Below, piece after piece: positions 35,452-46,413 of a stretch of DNA of 64,000 nucleotides. The notes beneath the pieces are model-generated. The model was not told the DNA's origin, ran no database searches, and saw only the letters and a list, made by a program, of their open reading frames with translations. The position numbers and the translations under genes were made by a program. Numbering within the stretch: position 1 is the first letter of the stretch; every line of letters starts with the position of its first letter. Location: NCBI RefSeq assembly GCF_029227915.1, contig NC_079876.1, positions 27,129,828 to 27,193,827 of the forward strand. Reading direction: 5' to 3'. The DNA comes from Hydractinia symbiolongicarpus (lineage: Eukaryota; Cnidaria; Hydrozoa; Anthoathecata; Hydractiniidae).

Positions 35452-35979
35452 TTAAGTAAGTGACGTTGTTCATGTAAACACCGAGGCCTGGGAACAACTT
35501 TTTGTCTTTAACAACTTTAAAATACAATCATGTGTGACGAACAAACTTTCGAGGCTGCATATATTTGTTTGAACAAAAAACCCGTTAAATACTACAAATC
35601 ACATTGAGCGTGTACTTATGACGAACACCTTCGTATTGCCATGGTAACGATGTGTTACAGTTCCCTGCATCGATTGTAATTTTAAACAAAGAAATCACGA
35701 CCTTATCACAAAGCTTTAGCCTGATTTTTTGTATAAAATCTACTAAAACTTGATTAGAAAATAGCTTAGTGGCTGAATAAATAAGTTGGTAATATCTATT
35801 GATTATAAGTTAATAAAAATAATTACAATGAAGTATAGATTTGCATCAAATAAAAAATGTTTTGTTTCCAACAGTTTGTGTGCAATTTTATGACTTGTAT
35901 TATAACATCGAAGCAGGCACTGTAAAAGTTTGTAGCTTTGGTATCAAATTGTGAAGCCTAGATTATTTTGAAGAAAGAA

Positions 35980-38900
35980 ATGATAAAATTCAGCGAAATG
36001 TTGGGAATTTTTATTGTTGTGATGTTCTCACAAATGGGTAAGTTTTGTCAATGTGCGAAAACTAAATTAAGAAAATTAAACTTCCTTACTTGTCTTGTTA
36101 CAAATATAAATGGCTGTTTGGGTTGAGTTTGATCACCTGTTTATCCGATTTGTGTAAAGATATGTTATAAATTATAAAACTAAAACACAGAAAAACATGA
36201 AACGATTAATTAATCTTCAACAGGCAAAAATAACCTGATACATCACGACGGTCTAAGCGCAACACTACTACTGGGTGAACAATCAAGCTGTATAAACGCT
36301 TGGCTGCCGCGATGAAAATCTTTCTGACACATCCAGTCAATGCATAGGGTGATATAATAAAAAAAAATAATAATTTTACATTTCTGCTTTTAGACGCCTA
36401 ACCAAATCTTAAAATCTTATAATAAAGCAGTTATATAATTTAGCCGTTGGCCCAAACTTTAAATTTTTCCTTCCAAGGAACCAACGAAAAGTTTCCTTTC
36501 GTAGAATTCGATTTTGTTAAATCTTTTCTCGGCCCAAAATGTCAACCACCTTAACTTTTCGTTAGCACTAAGATTCGAATTTCTTTGGGCAGATATAGCA
36601 AATCAATTAATGGTCGTGAACCAACGACGCAAAAATTGGTCGCAAAAGTAAAATTTACAATTGTGAAAATGTAATTTTGTTTCGCATATTTGTTCTTAGG
36701 AAATTAAAAAAAATTAAAATGTAATATGAGTCATTACCCCACGCATAACTCGATAAGCTTCTCACGAAACGATACCATAACGATGCCATAACGATAACAT
36801 AACGATGAATTTTGCATAGTTCAATCAAGGAGGTTCAATTGAAAGAGAAAAAAAATCGCGGCAAACAAAAAGACGGGACAAAATCATCCCGTCCCGCCTC
36901 TCTCCAGCATTTCTATTGCACGTCATTTTGTTCAGTATGAAGGCAGTTTACATCACGTAATGCCAATGGGTACGCGCAGACAAAAAAGATAATTTATTTT
37001 TACGGTGGCCGAAGTACTTCAATGCAAATAATGTTTTTTTGAGACTTTTAAGTTTTTTGTTTTATTTTTTAACTATACTATACAGTGAGCGTCTTTGTTA
37101 TCCTCAACAAAGCTTAAAAAAGAACTGAGTCAAGTTGATTCTCTTTGTGTGTGGCAACCTCCACCCCAGGGCCTGTAGCGTTCTTTGATATAAGGATAAA
37201 CAGCCCTAGCCTTTTTTTTCTATTTTCGCTTTTATTATTCTTTTCAGCAGGAAATTTGCCAACAAAACGTGAACCCGCAAAGGAACCTCCGTGGGGTTTT
37301 TTATTTTGTGGGTACAACACCGCGTAGTACTCACGTTGCCACAGCAGGGGGTCCCGCCTCTGTACAATCCTCAGGGTAGCTTTTGTTTTTTGTACTCCAC
37401 TCTGACCAATTACATAACTTAGTATGTCTCACTAAGCTTCTTCACAAAATAGTTGTCAAACAATGTACGTACTTTTACATAAATTTACATAAATTAAACT
37501 ATCTTTTTTAGCCTGGTCTGAAGTCCCGAGGATTGAATTCGTAGCTGGAGGTAAAACGATGAAAGAAGGCGAGAGACTTGAGATGTTGTGTAATTCTACG
37601 CATAATGCTTCCTATTCTATTCATTGGAGCTTTAACAACACAGCGAGACACGAAACTGTGACAAGAGAACGTATTGTTATACCTGCAGTGAATATCACAG
37701 ATAGCGGTGACTATTTTTGCGGAAGGTATAACAAGACTGATGGAAAATTTCTTGCGATGTCAGAAGTCGTCACCATAAATGTACAATGTAAGTTGACGGA
37801 GGGCAACGTTCTTTGTGATCGAGAAGACGGCGAAATAATGTACTTATACGAACAAAATTCATAAAGGAAAAAATACCTAGGGACGAGGGTGGTATGAAGT
37901 TTTCTAAAGGTTTTGAAATATAAAAATAAATAAAGAAATAGAAAAAATTATGCAGAAGCCAACTTATCAATTAAAATAGTTACATCGTGAATTTGTTAGT
38001 TCAGTTTTTCTTTACATATAGCTTGAGCTATTCTTTTTTAGCCTTGCCTGAAGTCCCAAAGATTGTATTCATAGCTGGCAGTGAAAAAATGAAAGAAGGC
38101 GAGAGACTTGAGATGATGTGCAATTCTACGCATAATACTTTCTATTCCATTCATTGGAGCTTTAACAACACAGCGAGACACGAAACTCTGACAACGAAGC
38201 GTATTGTTATACCTGCAGTGAACAGAACAGATAGTGGTGACTATTTTTGTGGAAGGTTTAAGACTGATGGGAAGTTTCTGGCGAAGTCAAATGTGGTAAA
38301 TGTGAAAGTGCGGTGTAAGTTAATAAAGAAAAATTTACTTCTTAGAACTTTTTTTATAAATTGGAACACTTTTTAAAGTTATCGAGTTTAGGTGCTACAG
38401 ATAACACGAAAAGGAATAGCGTGTTTCCAGAAGAAAATCATTTAAAACGTTTCGTGCCTCCCTAACATGGGGCAAGTCCTATTAAATTTTCTTCATTTCT
38501 AATTTTTTAAATGTCTTTTCACATGTTCTCATTTAACCGACTGGTGGCCTTGTGGCCAAGCGTTCGTTCGGGTTCAAATCCCGGCCGAGTCATGTCAGAG
38601 TCTATAAAAGTGTGAATCCAAGTGTGAATTTTAACGAGTTACACACCTTTTCTTTTACCAAAATATGCTTTATAAGAATGTCCGTTAGGTTAAGTTATAA
38701 ATAATAGGTTTATTGTTTACAACTTTAGAGATATAGGAATACTTTCGGGGACAAAAACGTTCGAAAAAAAGTTGCGTATCAAAAAAAATTTCGCGATTTG
38801 CATGTTTTTGAACAAGTTTTGCAGAAAAAACTTTTGCAAATCAAAGAAAAAAGCTATTTTCGGCGTGAAAAAACTGTTGCGAATGAGCAAAAAATAAAAC

Positions 38901-40680
38901 TTTTTCTCAATTTTTATTTCTTCAACTTCCCACTCAGAGTTAGTTCCGTAATCGGTTTCTCCATCTTCACTGAATTTTGCTACCACATAACAATTCAAAT
39001 TCTTTTACCGTGTTATATTGAACCTGTAGAAGACAGAGCCGTTGGCAACCTTTTCAATTTTGTAATAACTTTACCCACAGTCGTGAATTCATTTATATAT
39101 TTATTTATACAGCATTTTTTTCAGTAATGTAAATACTGTTTTCAATAAAATAGCTGTTAAAATAAAATAAAATCAATAATGTGAGATATACATAAAAATA
39201 TTAAAAACTAAAAACATTTCACGAGGCAAAAATAAAAACGTATAAAAGTCATTAAAACGCAAAGTTAATCGCGAGAGTTTCTACCTTATTCATAACAAAA
39301 GAACGTGTACTGTAGAAGTAGAAACTTGAGTACTTTAGCCTTTTTACGGTAAGAATTATCAAAAACAAAATCAAGATGATTCCAAATGTTTTTAAATACC
39401 AAAAGAATTGGAAGTTTTCTTATTAACAGGTACACTGCAAAGGTTAAGCTTTTTATGATTTGAAAGTCACTTAATTTTACAAAAAGATTAAAAGGGTTAT
39501 AAAAGAATCTTTCCTGGATAATATTCCAAAAAAATTTTTTCCTGTGAATTTTCGTCGGAATAATTGCTTTTGTGACAAAATATGATATTTTGTTAACATC
39601 TGAGTTCGATACATTAAAAAGTTTGAGTTCGAGGTACCTATCTAGATTGTGTTTTTTAATTAAACGAAACAAATGCCAATTATTTCTTTATTCAAATGAA
39701 AAGTAGTAAATGCTCCAGCATCATAAAAGTGAACCTGTGATAAGCGCTTAACTCACCTTGTTCTTGCAATGATAACCAGTGTATTTTGTTCTTTTTGAAA
39801 AGTTGAACAAAATGGACGCTTAAACACCTGATGAAAAATTCCAAATAATACTGTTCTATTTTTTTCACTGCACTTTAATTTTCTGTTTGTAGAGTTTGTT
39901 CATCAGAAAATTGCGCGAATAAGAATGTTCTAGAAGCCTTTAAGGAAGTTAATCTTGCAGGAGATAATCTAGGTCTGAGTTATCCAGGAGCAATTATTCA
40001 CGGGAGGTATTCTGGTTATCCTAGTTGGTCCCAACATAGGACACATAGGATAACATAGGATAACATAAGATAACATAGGCCGTCTTTTAATTTCGTCGAT
40101 GTCTTTTGCTTATGTTGTCGTGACCAGAGTTCATAAATATCCCAATTTACAAAATATTTGCACGTACAATATCGGCGCACAGACATGTTGTGCGAGCATG
40201 CATGTGTCTACAAACCTGGGTCCTGGGAAGGAGTTTAGTGTGTGTTAAAGGTCACGCGGGGAATTATTCTTTGTAACAGGCGCAAAATCAATCTTGCGCG
40301 AAATTGTGTCATACAAAAGTTAAGAACATAACAAGTTGATAGTCAAGTATTAATACTGAGGTCATGAATTAACACAACAAGATTTATTTAGACATGGATA
40401 CACCAGTGCTGAAGATTACACCAAGTACTGTGACAGAGGAAGGAAACCAAATAACAATGGTTTGTGACGTCGCGGACGCGATGCCAGCTGTTACTCGATA
40501 TAGTTTTGTCAAATCAGCTGAAAGATATTTGACACAAAGCACAGATTCGTCAACACATGTTGTCACCTTAGCGACGGCGAATGACACTGGTTATTATTAC
40601 TGCTCAGCGCACAACAGCATCAAAGAAAAACGCTCAAAAGAAGTCTTTCTCACCGTAACAGGTTCGTGTTGTTTTAACTT

Positions 40681-40711
<31 letters not shown>

Positions 40712-40724
40712 TTTATTTTTATTT

Positions 40725-40759
<35 letters not shown>

Positions 40760-43700
40760 TTTTTGTCCTAAAAGTGCTGATAGTATTATCAAGCAATAAA
40801 ATATTTGTATTAAATTTCGCAAATTTTGCAAAAAGAATTTAACGACATCTTTTATCTCAAGTTATGCCGTTCTTCAAGGTCTTTCTTAGCCGGCGAAATG
40901 TCACTAAAGTAAAATTCATTAATAAAATAGAGATATATCACAACAGCGTTTAAAACGCAAATTTACTTTCACGGCTTTTTGTTTCTTAGCAATGCTGCAA
41001 AACGCCCCGCTAACAACGTCCTCAATGTACTTTACAGTAAGTAAAGTACATTCTTGTGCTCGTCCGTTTAAAAGGGCTGTTAATGAATTTAGCAGTACTG
41101 GTACTAGTTTAAATTATTTAATTAAAGCGTAAATTAAATCGAGAACTTTCTGTTGAATGAGATCAACCTTCAAAAATTCGGCAAAGAAAAGGTTCAATGA
41201 AAACAAAAGATTGGATCCACCATTTAAAGCTTCTCTTCTTGTATCTTTTAGAAGTTTTGAGTGTCCCTGTGGTTGAATTTTCTTCAAATACACCTTTGAT
41301 TGGACAACAGCTGACCATTAAGTGTGCTGTTAATTTCTCTCATGCTGACAAATCAAGTAATCCTGTGCAGTACACGTGGTATAAAGATAAATCCATGATG
41401 AAATTACGTCATAGTCGGTTCACAAAATCTAAGTTAGCGACAAGCGATTTGGGTGAATACGTATGCACAGCTGGAATAAATCGTTCGCATACCGTGTACA
41501 CGAAAACATCCAAACCAGCTCAGTTAAACGGTAAGCTTCTCTCCCATGTCAATATTTTCTTTTTGTATGGATGTGCCCGGGTACTTGAGTGCCTGAGTGC
41601 TAATATAATTTAAGTGTAAATATGCTTTTAAACCCCAAATATATTGTGACACAAATCTCGAGTTGATTGAACACCAGTTAACCCGTATAAAATTTCCCGT
41701 TTAAAAAAATTAGGCATTCGCTAACTAGGAAATTTCCCACAGTTAAGTTTTGTCTCGTCGAATTTCTATTTAACGCGTGTATAATGTACTCGTTTTCCTT
41801 AAAAGTGTTTAAGTATCATTCTTTATTAATTGATATTTTAGGATCTATCGAGGTAAAGGTTAACTCGATAAGTCAAGAAGAGAGAACAGCCGCAAGACTA
41901 AAATGCGATACAACCACGGATGTTTCGGACGAATATGTCGAACACAGTTGGAAAAAAGACGGTAAAGATTTAGACGAGTATAAAAATATTTCCATCATAC
42001 CATGGAAAGCTGATTCATTTTTAAGAAATATTGCAGGAATATATGTTTGCGAAGTGAGAATATCTGGTAAAGTTAACGGGCGGAGTAATAGAGCGAAAGT
42101 TAACGTCAAGTGTAAGTGGTTTCAAACTATAACTATTATTTGTCTATTTTGATAGGTTACTGTAATATCCTGACTTAAAGTCTTTATTTCTAAAAAATTA
42201 AAGAAAATTAATTTACGACAGCTTTGAAATAAAGTGTTTATAAAAGAGGGTTCCTCAATGTCAGTTTAAAGCAAAAACAAAAACGTTTTCGAATCAGTGT
42301 TGCATTGTGGAATGTATTTTCAACGATGTATCACATATACATACTGTATTTACTCGATTATTCCCGCCTCTGTAATAAACCCGCCTTTTTTTCTAGTATT
42401 GAAACCTTAATCGCGTGGCGGGAATAATATATTGTCAATACGGTATATTTAAAATGGTAGCGCTGTAAGAAAATCAATAAACAGGATCTAGTCATGAATA
42501 TTATTTCTTCCAACAGCAGTTACGCTATAAACGTAGCATAATACTTAGCTGGGCTAGTTAGATAAAAAATTAAGACTTGAAATTTCGTCCGACAGCTCAG
42601 GCACCATCAAGAATTGTTAAAAATCGTGTTTCACCGTTTTAAATAGAAGTGACTGAATTAACGTAAACAATGGGTTTTTAAAAGGTAACCAAAAGCGACG
42701 GAATTTTTCTACACAAATACTTGGTGCGATTTTCTTGTCCAATAAGATATCCCTATTGATGTTCGATTGAACTCCCAAATTTTTATATTAGTGTAAATAT
42801 TTTAGATAATGATCGCCCTAAATTAATGAATGTTGGAAAATATAGAGGAGACAGCTCAAGAAATGTTGTACATTGCAATACAAGTAGCAACCCAACTCCG
42901 GAAATAACTTTCTATGAAAATGGGCGTGTGGTTAAAAGAGGTAAAGAAAATGAGTACGTAGTCCAGTTGTTGCAAACAGAGAAGAAAAAATACTCATGTG
43001 GTGCCAAAAATGGAGTCAATAACAACAATGTGGAAATGTCTAATTCCATTACTTTTCAAGGTAAGAAACCAAACTAGTTACCAGTGCACATGTGCAGCCG
43101 TTCTCTCATGATTTAAAAAGTACTATTTTGAGGTTGTGGGTGGGACATCAGATCTCTTAATGAAATAAAAATGTGCGAATATAAATATGTTTCTAAACGT
43201 AGCCTAGAATAACCTCGCTTGTTCATGGTTGATGTTACGAAACCTAGAATAACCTCGCTTGTTCATAGTTGATGTTACGAAGCCTAGAATAATCTCACTT
43301 GTTCATGGTTGATGTTACAAAACCTAGAATAACCTCGCTTGTTCATAGTTGATGTTACGTAACCTAGAATAACCTCGCTTGTTTATTGTTGATGTTACGT
43401 AACCTAGAATAACCTCGCTTGTTCATGGTTGATGTTACGAAACCTAGAATAACCTCGCTTGTTCATGGTTGATGTTACGAAGCCTAGAACAACCTCGCTT
43501 GTTTATTGTTGATGTTACGAAACCTAGAATAACCTCGCTTGTTTATAGTTGATGCTACTATTTAATATTTATATTACTTGAAATTGTAACTTTGGAAACT
43601 AATATACCTGGGCTGTTTTGGCCCGCCATCCTTGTCTGCAGGGTTTGTTGCCTGATGTCAAAGCTGCTAGCGCATACTTGACGGCTAAATAGGTCACAGG

Positions 43701-45349
43701 TCACCCCCCCCCCCCTTCAAACATACTTCAATTTTTCCCGTGTTATTTATCTTACGACTTTAATTAGTGGTAAACATGTGAAATTTGCACCAAAAAATGA
43801 TTGTATTTAAAAAAATGAATTTAACAACTGACCTAAGATGGTCTGTAATTTATCCCTAGTGTCCATGTCTTTAACCATCCCTTGGAAACCATCTGGTGAC
43901 CAAAATGCACGTTATAAATACTTATTTAACAAATACAACACTCTTACAGCGCCCCCAGAAAAGATGCAAGATGTCCTGGAAACAAGGTTGAGAACTATAA
44001 TTCTATGAAATTTAAGTCCTGTAGGCTACCCAGTCTCAAAAGGAACTTTTTGTTCTAACTTCAGCCTCGGGTTGAAGACGAGAATTTAAAAACACTTCTT
44101 ATTTTTTTTAGCAGCTCACACCGCAGAACGAGAGGATTCAAACAACAGTAAGTATAACCAACCTAACTTCATAAACAGACCAATTTTTTCTTCATTACAA
44201 ATTTTGAGAACGTTTACAGCTGCAAACTGGAATTGTTGGAACGAGGCATTTTTAGAAAAACAACTCCCTTTAAGCCTGTCAAAATAAGAACTTACTTTGG
44301 TTATTCGAATAGATACCACATCCATTAATGAATGGTCCTGATGATTACTGACGTCAACATTATATTTTCCTACATATCCAAGCCTATACGCTCGTAATGG
44401 TAATAGTCATATTAAGACCGTGGAAAAATCCACTTAAGAAAAAGAACAATGAAAACATCCATTTGAATTTAAATGGCGTCATCAGTGACCCATTGATACA
44501 CAAAGATGTTTTACGATCAAGAAAATATATAGAATCGTGTCCTTTTGACGAAGAGTTAAAGGATATTAGGGTTTGAAGGTTTCCTGGTGACGTCATTAAC
44601 CTGCCTGTTCCGAAACAGGTGGATTGACCAACGTTAGGACGTCGGTACCATTTTGAAATTATTTGAATTGTTTTTTAAATTAATACTTATGTCAGCATAG
44701 GCAATTCTAACATACCCAGGGGTATAGACCTCTAATTTCAACAGCTCCATATTCTAGGAATTTTGAAAAGCGTTGCTCACCCAACTTAATCATACTATCT
44801 AGCCGACTGCATAGCCTTGTTTGTTAGTTAACCTGCTTTGGTCTTATAATTTTAGAATTAAATCATACGTAATTTGTATGTCGTGTGCTACGGCCAACGA
44901 CTAGTCTGCTATAATAATACCCTTATTTTTTGTTAATGTTTTCTGGTCATTGATTTGTCTACGTTTCAGAACCTACGATCATTGGTGCATGCATTGGTAT
45001 GCTTGTCCTCGCTTTTCTGATTATTCTCGTAGTTTACAAGATTTACAAAACGAAAAAAACAAAGCCACAGACAATGGAAGAACCAATTTACGAAACCGCG
45101 GACCGAGTTGTTTTCCAACAAATCCCTGAATCACCGCCACAGAATATTTATGTCTCTGCAAAAAAGGAAGTCCCTCAAGCAGTTTACAGGCGAAATAGCC
45201 TCAAGGATAGCTTGGAGGTGGAGCTGCCAAAACTCGGTGCGCAAAAAGACATTGATGCGAAATCAGTCGGCAGCGAATCACCCTACGGGTGGGTGAAGTT
45301 TGAAAGTGATAACCCATACGATAAAGTGACATTCGAGTCAGAGAATTGA
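35980..45349 (+). CDS. Type I membrane receptor with six Ig domains and tyrosine-motif tail
   Basis: Exons: 35980-36037 (signal peptide), 37512-37787, 38042-38314, 40392-40661, 41252-41530, 41842-42111, 42806-43060 (one Ig domain each), 44112-44147 (stalk), 44970-45349 (transmembrane and tail). Every intron is phase 1; total 698 aa. Residues 1-19 form a hydrophobic signal sequence. Ig domains 1, 2, 4 and 5 show Cys, Trp and (D/G)xYxC hallmarks (e.g. SIHWSFNN, TDSGDYFC; YTWYKD, LGEYVC). Ig3 lacks the core Trp; Ig6 is a shorter, degenerate fold. A transmembrane helix is at about 576-595, then a basic stop-transfer. The roughly 100-residue tail has Tyr613, 633, 645, 678 and 689; SPYGWV fits an ITIM, and NPYDKV repeats it. 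Probably a cell-surface recognition or adhesion receptor. Architecture recalls hydrozoan allorecognition-type and inhibitory Ig receptors, but orthology is unproven. Confidence 0.9.
38536..38640 (+). repeat. 5' fragment of the SINE family seen at 30134
   Basis: accgactggtggccttgtgg..gcgttcg, the B-box gggttcaaatccc, then ggccgagtcatgtcagagtctataaaagtgtgaat match the head of the full-length SINE. The fragment ends before the body. It lies in an intron of the Ig receptor gene. Confidence 0.85.
38717..39672 (-). other. Intronic open frames of doubtful status
   Basis: Two minus-strand open frames (38717-38998 and 39286-39672) lie in an Ig-receptor intron. The first begins MNCYVVAKFSEDGETDYG and looks a little like the start of a transposon-associated protein before degenerating into Phe/Lys-rich sequence. 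The second is Phe/Leu/Lys/Asn-rich, as expected from AT-rich DNA. I do not call either a gene. Confidence 0.2.
40040..40079. repeat. 10-bp tandem repeat (ataggataac)
   Basis: About four units of acataggata(aca)-type sequence in the intron before Ig exon 3. Confidence 0.7.
40678..40762. repeat. (ATTT)n microsatellite
   Basis: About 85 nt of nearly uninterrupted attt units immediately after the splice donor of the third Ig exon. Confidence 0.97.
43203..43560. repeat. 40-bp minisatellite, nine copies
   Basis: Units starting cctagaataacctcgcttg occur every 40 bp (43203, 43243, 43283, 43323, 43363, 43403, 43443, 43483, 43523), each ending ttgatgttacg(a/t)aa with few substitutions. It lies in the intron after the sixth Ig exon of the receptor gene. 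Confidence 0.97.
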
Positions 45350-46413
45350 TTTAGCTAACCGTAAAAATTAACAAAGTTGTTATGACTATGCATATTCACC
45401 ATAATTTTTGACTGTTTTTTATACAAATTTTCTATTAAATAATTTGACTTACATTCTAGACTAAACATTCAATGTTATATCCGGTTGTTCGAAAATAATT
45501 CAGTTAAAAATTTCAAAATTAAAATCGTGGTGTAGCTTATAAAAAAACTTGTAAGAAACTATTTACATAAATTTAAATAAAATTGAATAAAAAATAAATG
45601 TTTGCGAAGGAAGGAATTTTCTAGATGCTAAATACCGTAATTCGTTGCTTTGCATCACTTTCGTGAATTAACCGAAAAAGGGGGTCCACTCAATTTTAAC
45701 TCCTGGCGGCATTTTCCTGACATTTCTTTGATAGACATTTTCTCTCATTTTCTCAACTATATTTGTGCAGAAATTTCATACTTATTAGAACTTTAGATCA
45801 CGCTAAAAGACACAATTGTAAACACAAAGGTAAATAGACTGTAGATCTGAAATTTAATTTCTGCCAAAATTCTGAAAAAATGAAAATATTTTAAATTTAA
45901 TAAAAAAATTACTGGCATGACTTTTCTCTGACATTTTGACAAGATTTTAAGAATTCCTGTGTTGGAATAAATTAATAAGAAACAACAACAACAACAATTT
46001 AGGTACACGGTACCCGCGTCATATCACCACGACAGACAGGGACACTAACTGTTTTGGCGAAAAATTTCCCTTTCTTCTTTGAGAAATATACCTACTTCCC
46101 CAAGATAAACAAATAAACAGATCGTGACTGCACAAGACAATACCAACATGCGTATGCGATACACATTATCCACTCTTGACTGCCGTTGTACTTCACAGGT
46201 TCATCTCGGTTTTCATTTTTTTTCACAATCGTCATTATGCAGTCGTCGAAGCTGACCAGTATAAACAATCACGTTGGGTTTTTTACTGAAATACAAAAAA
46301 TCTGATGTAAAACGAGCAAACGAACGAGCGAGCGAACGAACGAACGCCAAAATAAAGAAAAAAAGAAAATCGAGTTAAACTTCCAGCAACCATGAAAAAC
46401 AAAAGCAATAAAC
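45350..46413. other. Convergent 3' intergenic region
   Basis: Lies between the stop codons of the Ig receptor (plus) and NEK8 (minus); holds both 3'UTRs. A gagcgagcgaacgaacgaacg simple repeat lies around 46325-46347. No coding signal. Confidence 0.6.
45576..45591 (+). terminator. Polyadenylation signals of the Ig receptor gene
   Basis: Two AATAAA hexamers (45576-45581 and 45586-45591), about 230 nt after the stop codon, in an AT-rich 3'UTR. Confidence 0.55.

Larger units (their letters stand above)
28143..35979. other. Repeat-dense intergenic region between HELLS and the Ig receptor
   Basis: The two genes diverge (HELLS minus, Ig receptor plus). Besides the annotated elements, 31.9-33.5 kb and 34.5-35.9 kb are AT-rich without coding signal; 33080-33200 has gcgagaac..ttttgcaaaa repeats; 35408-35451 is a hairpin. 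Promoters of both genes should lie here but I see no definite core element. Confidence 0.5.

Noticed and set aside
37145-37327. Open frames on both strands in the first Ig-receptor intron
   Set aside because: Low-complexity, no splice context, and antisense overlap of two similar-length frames suggests chance or a repeat.
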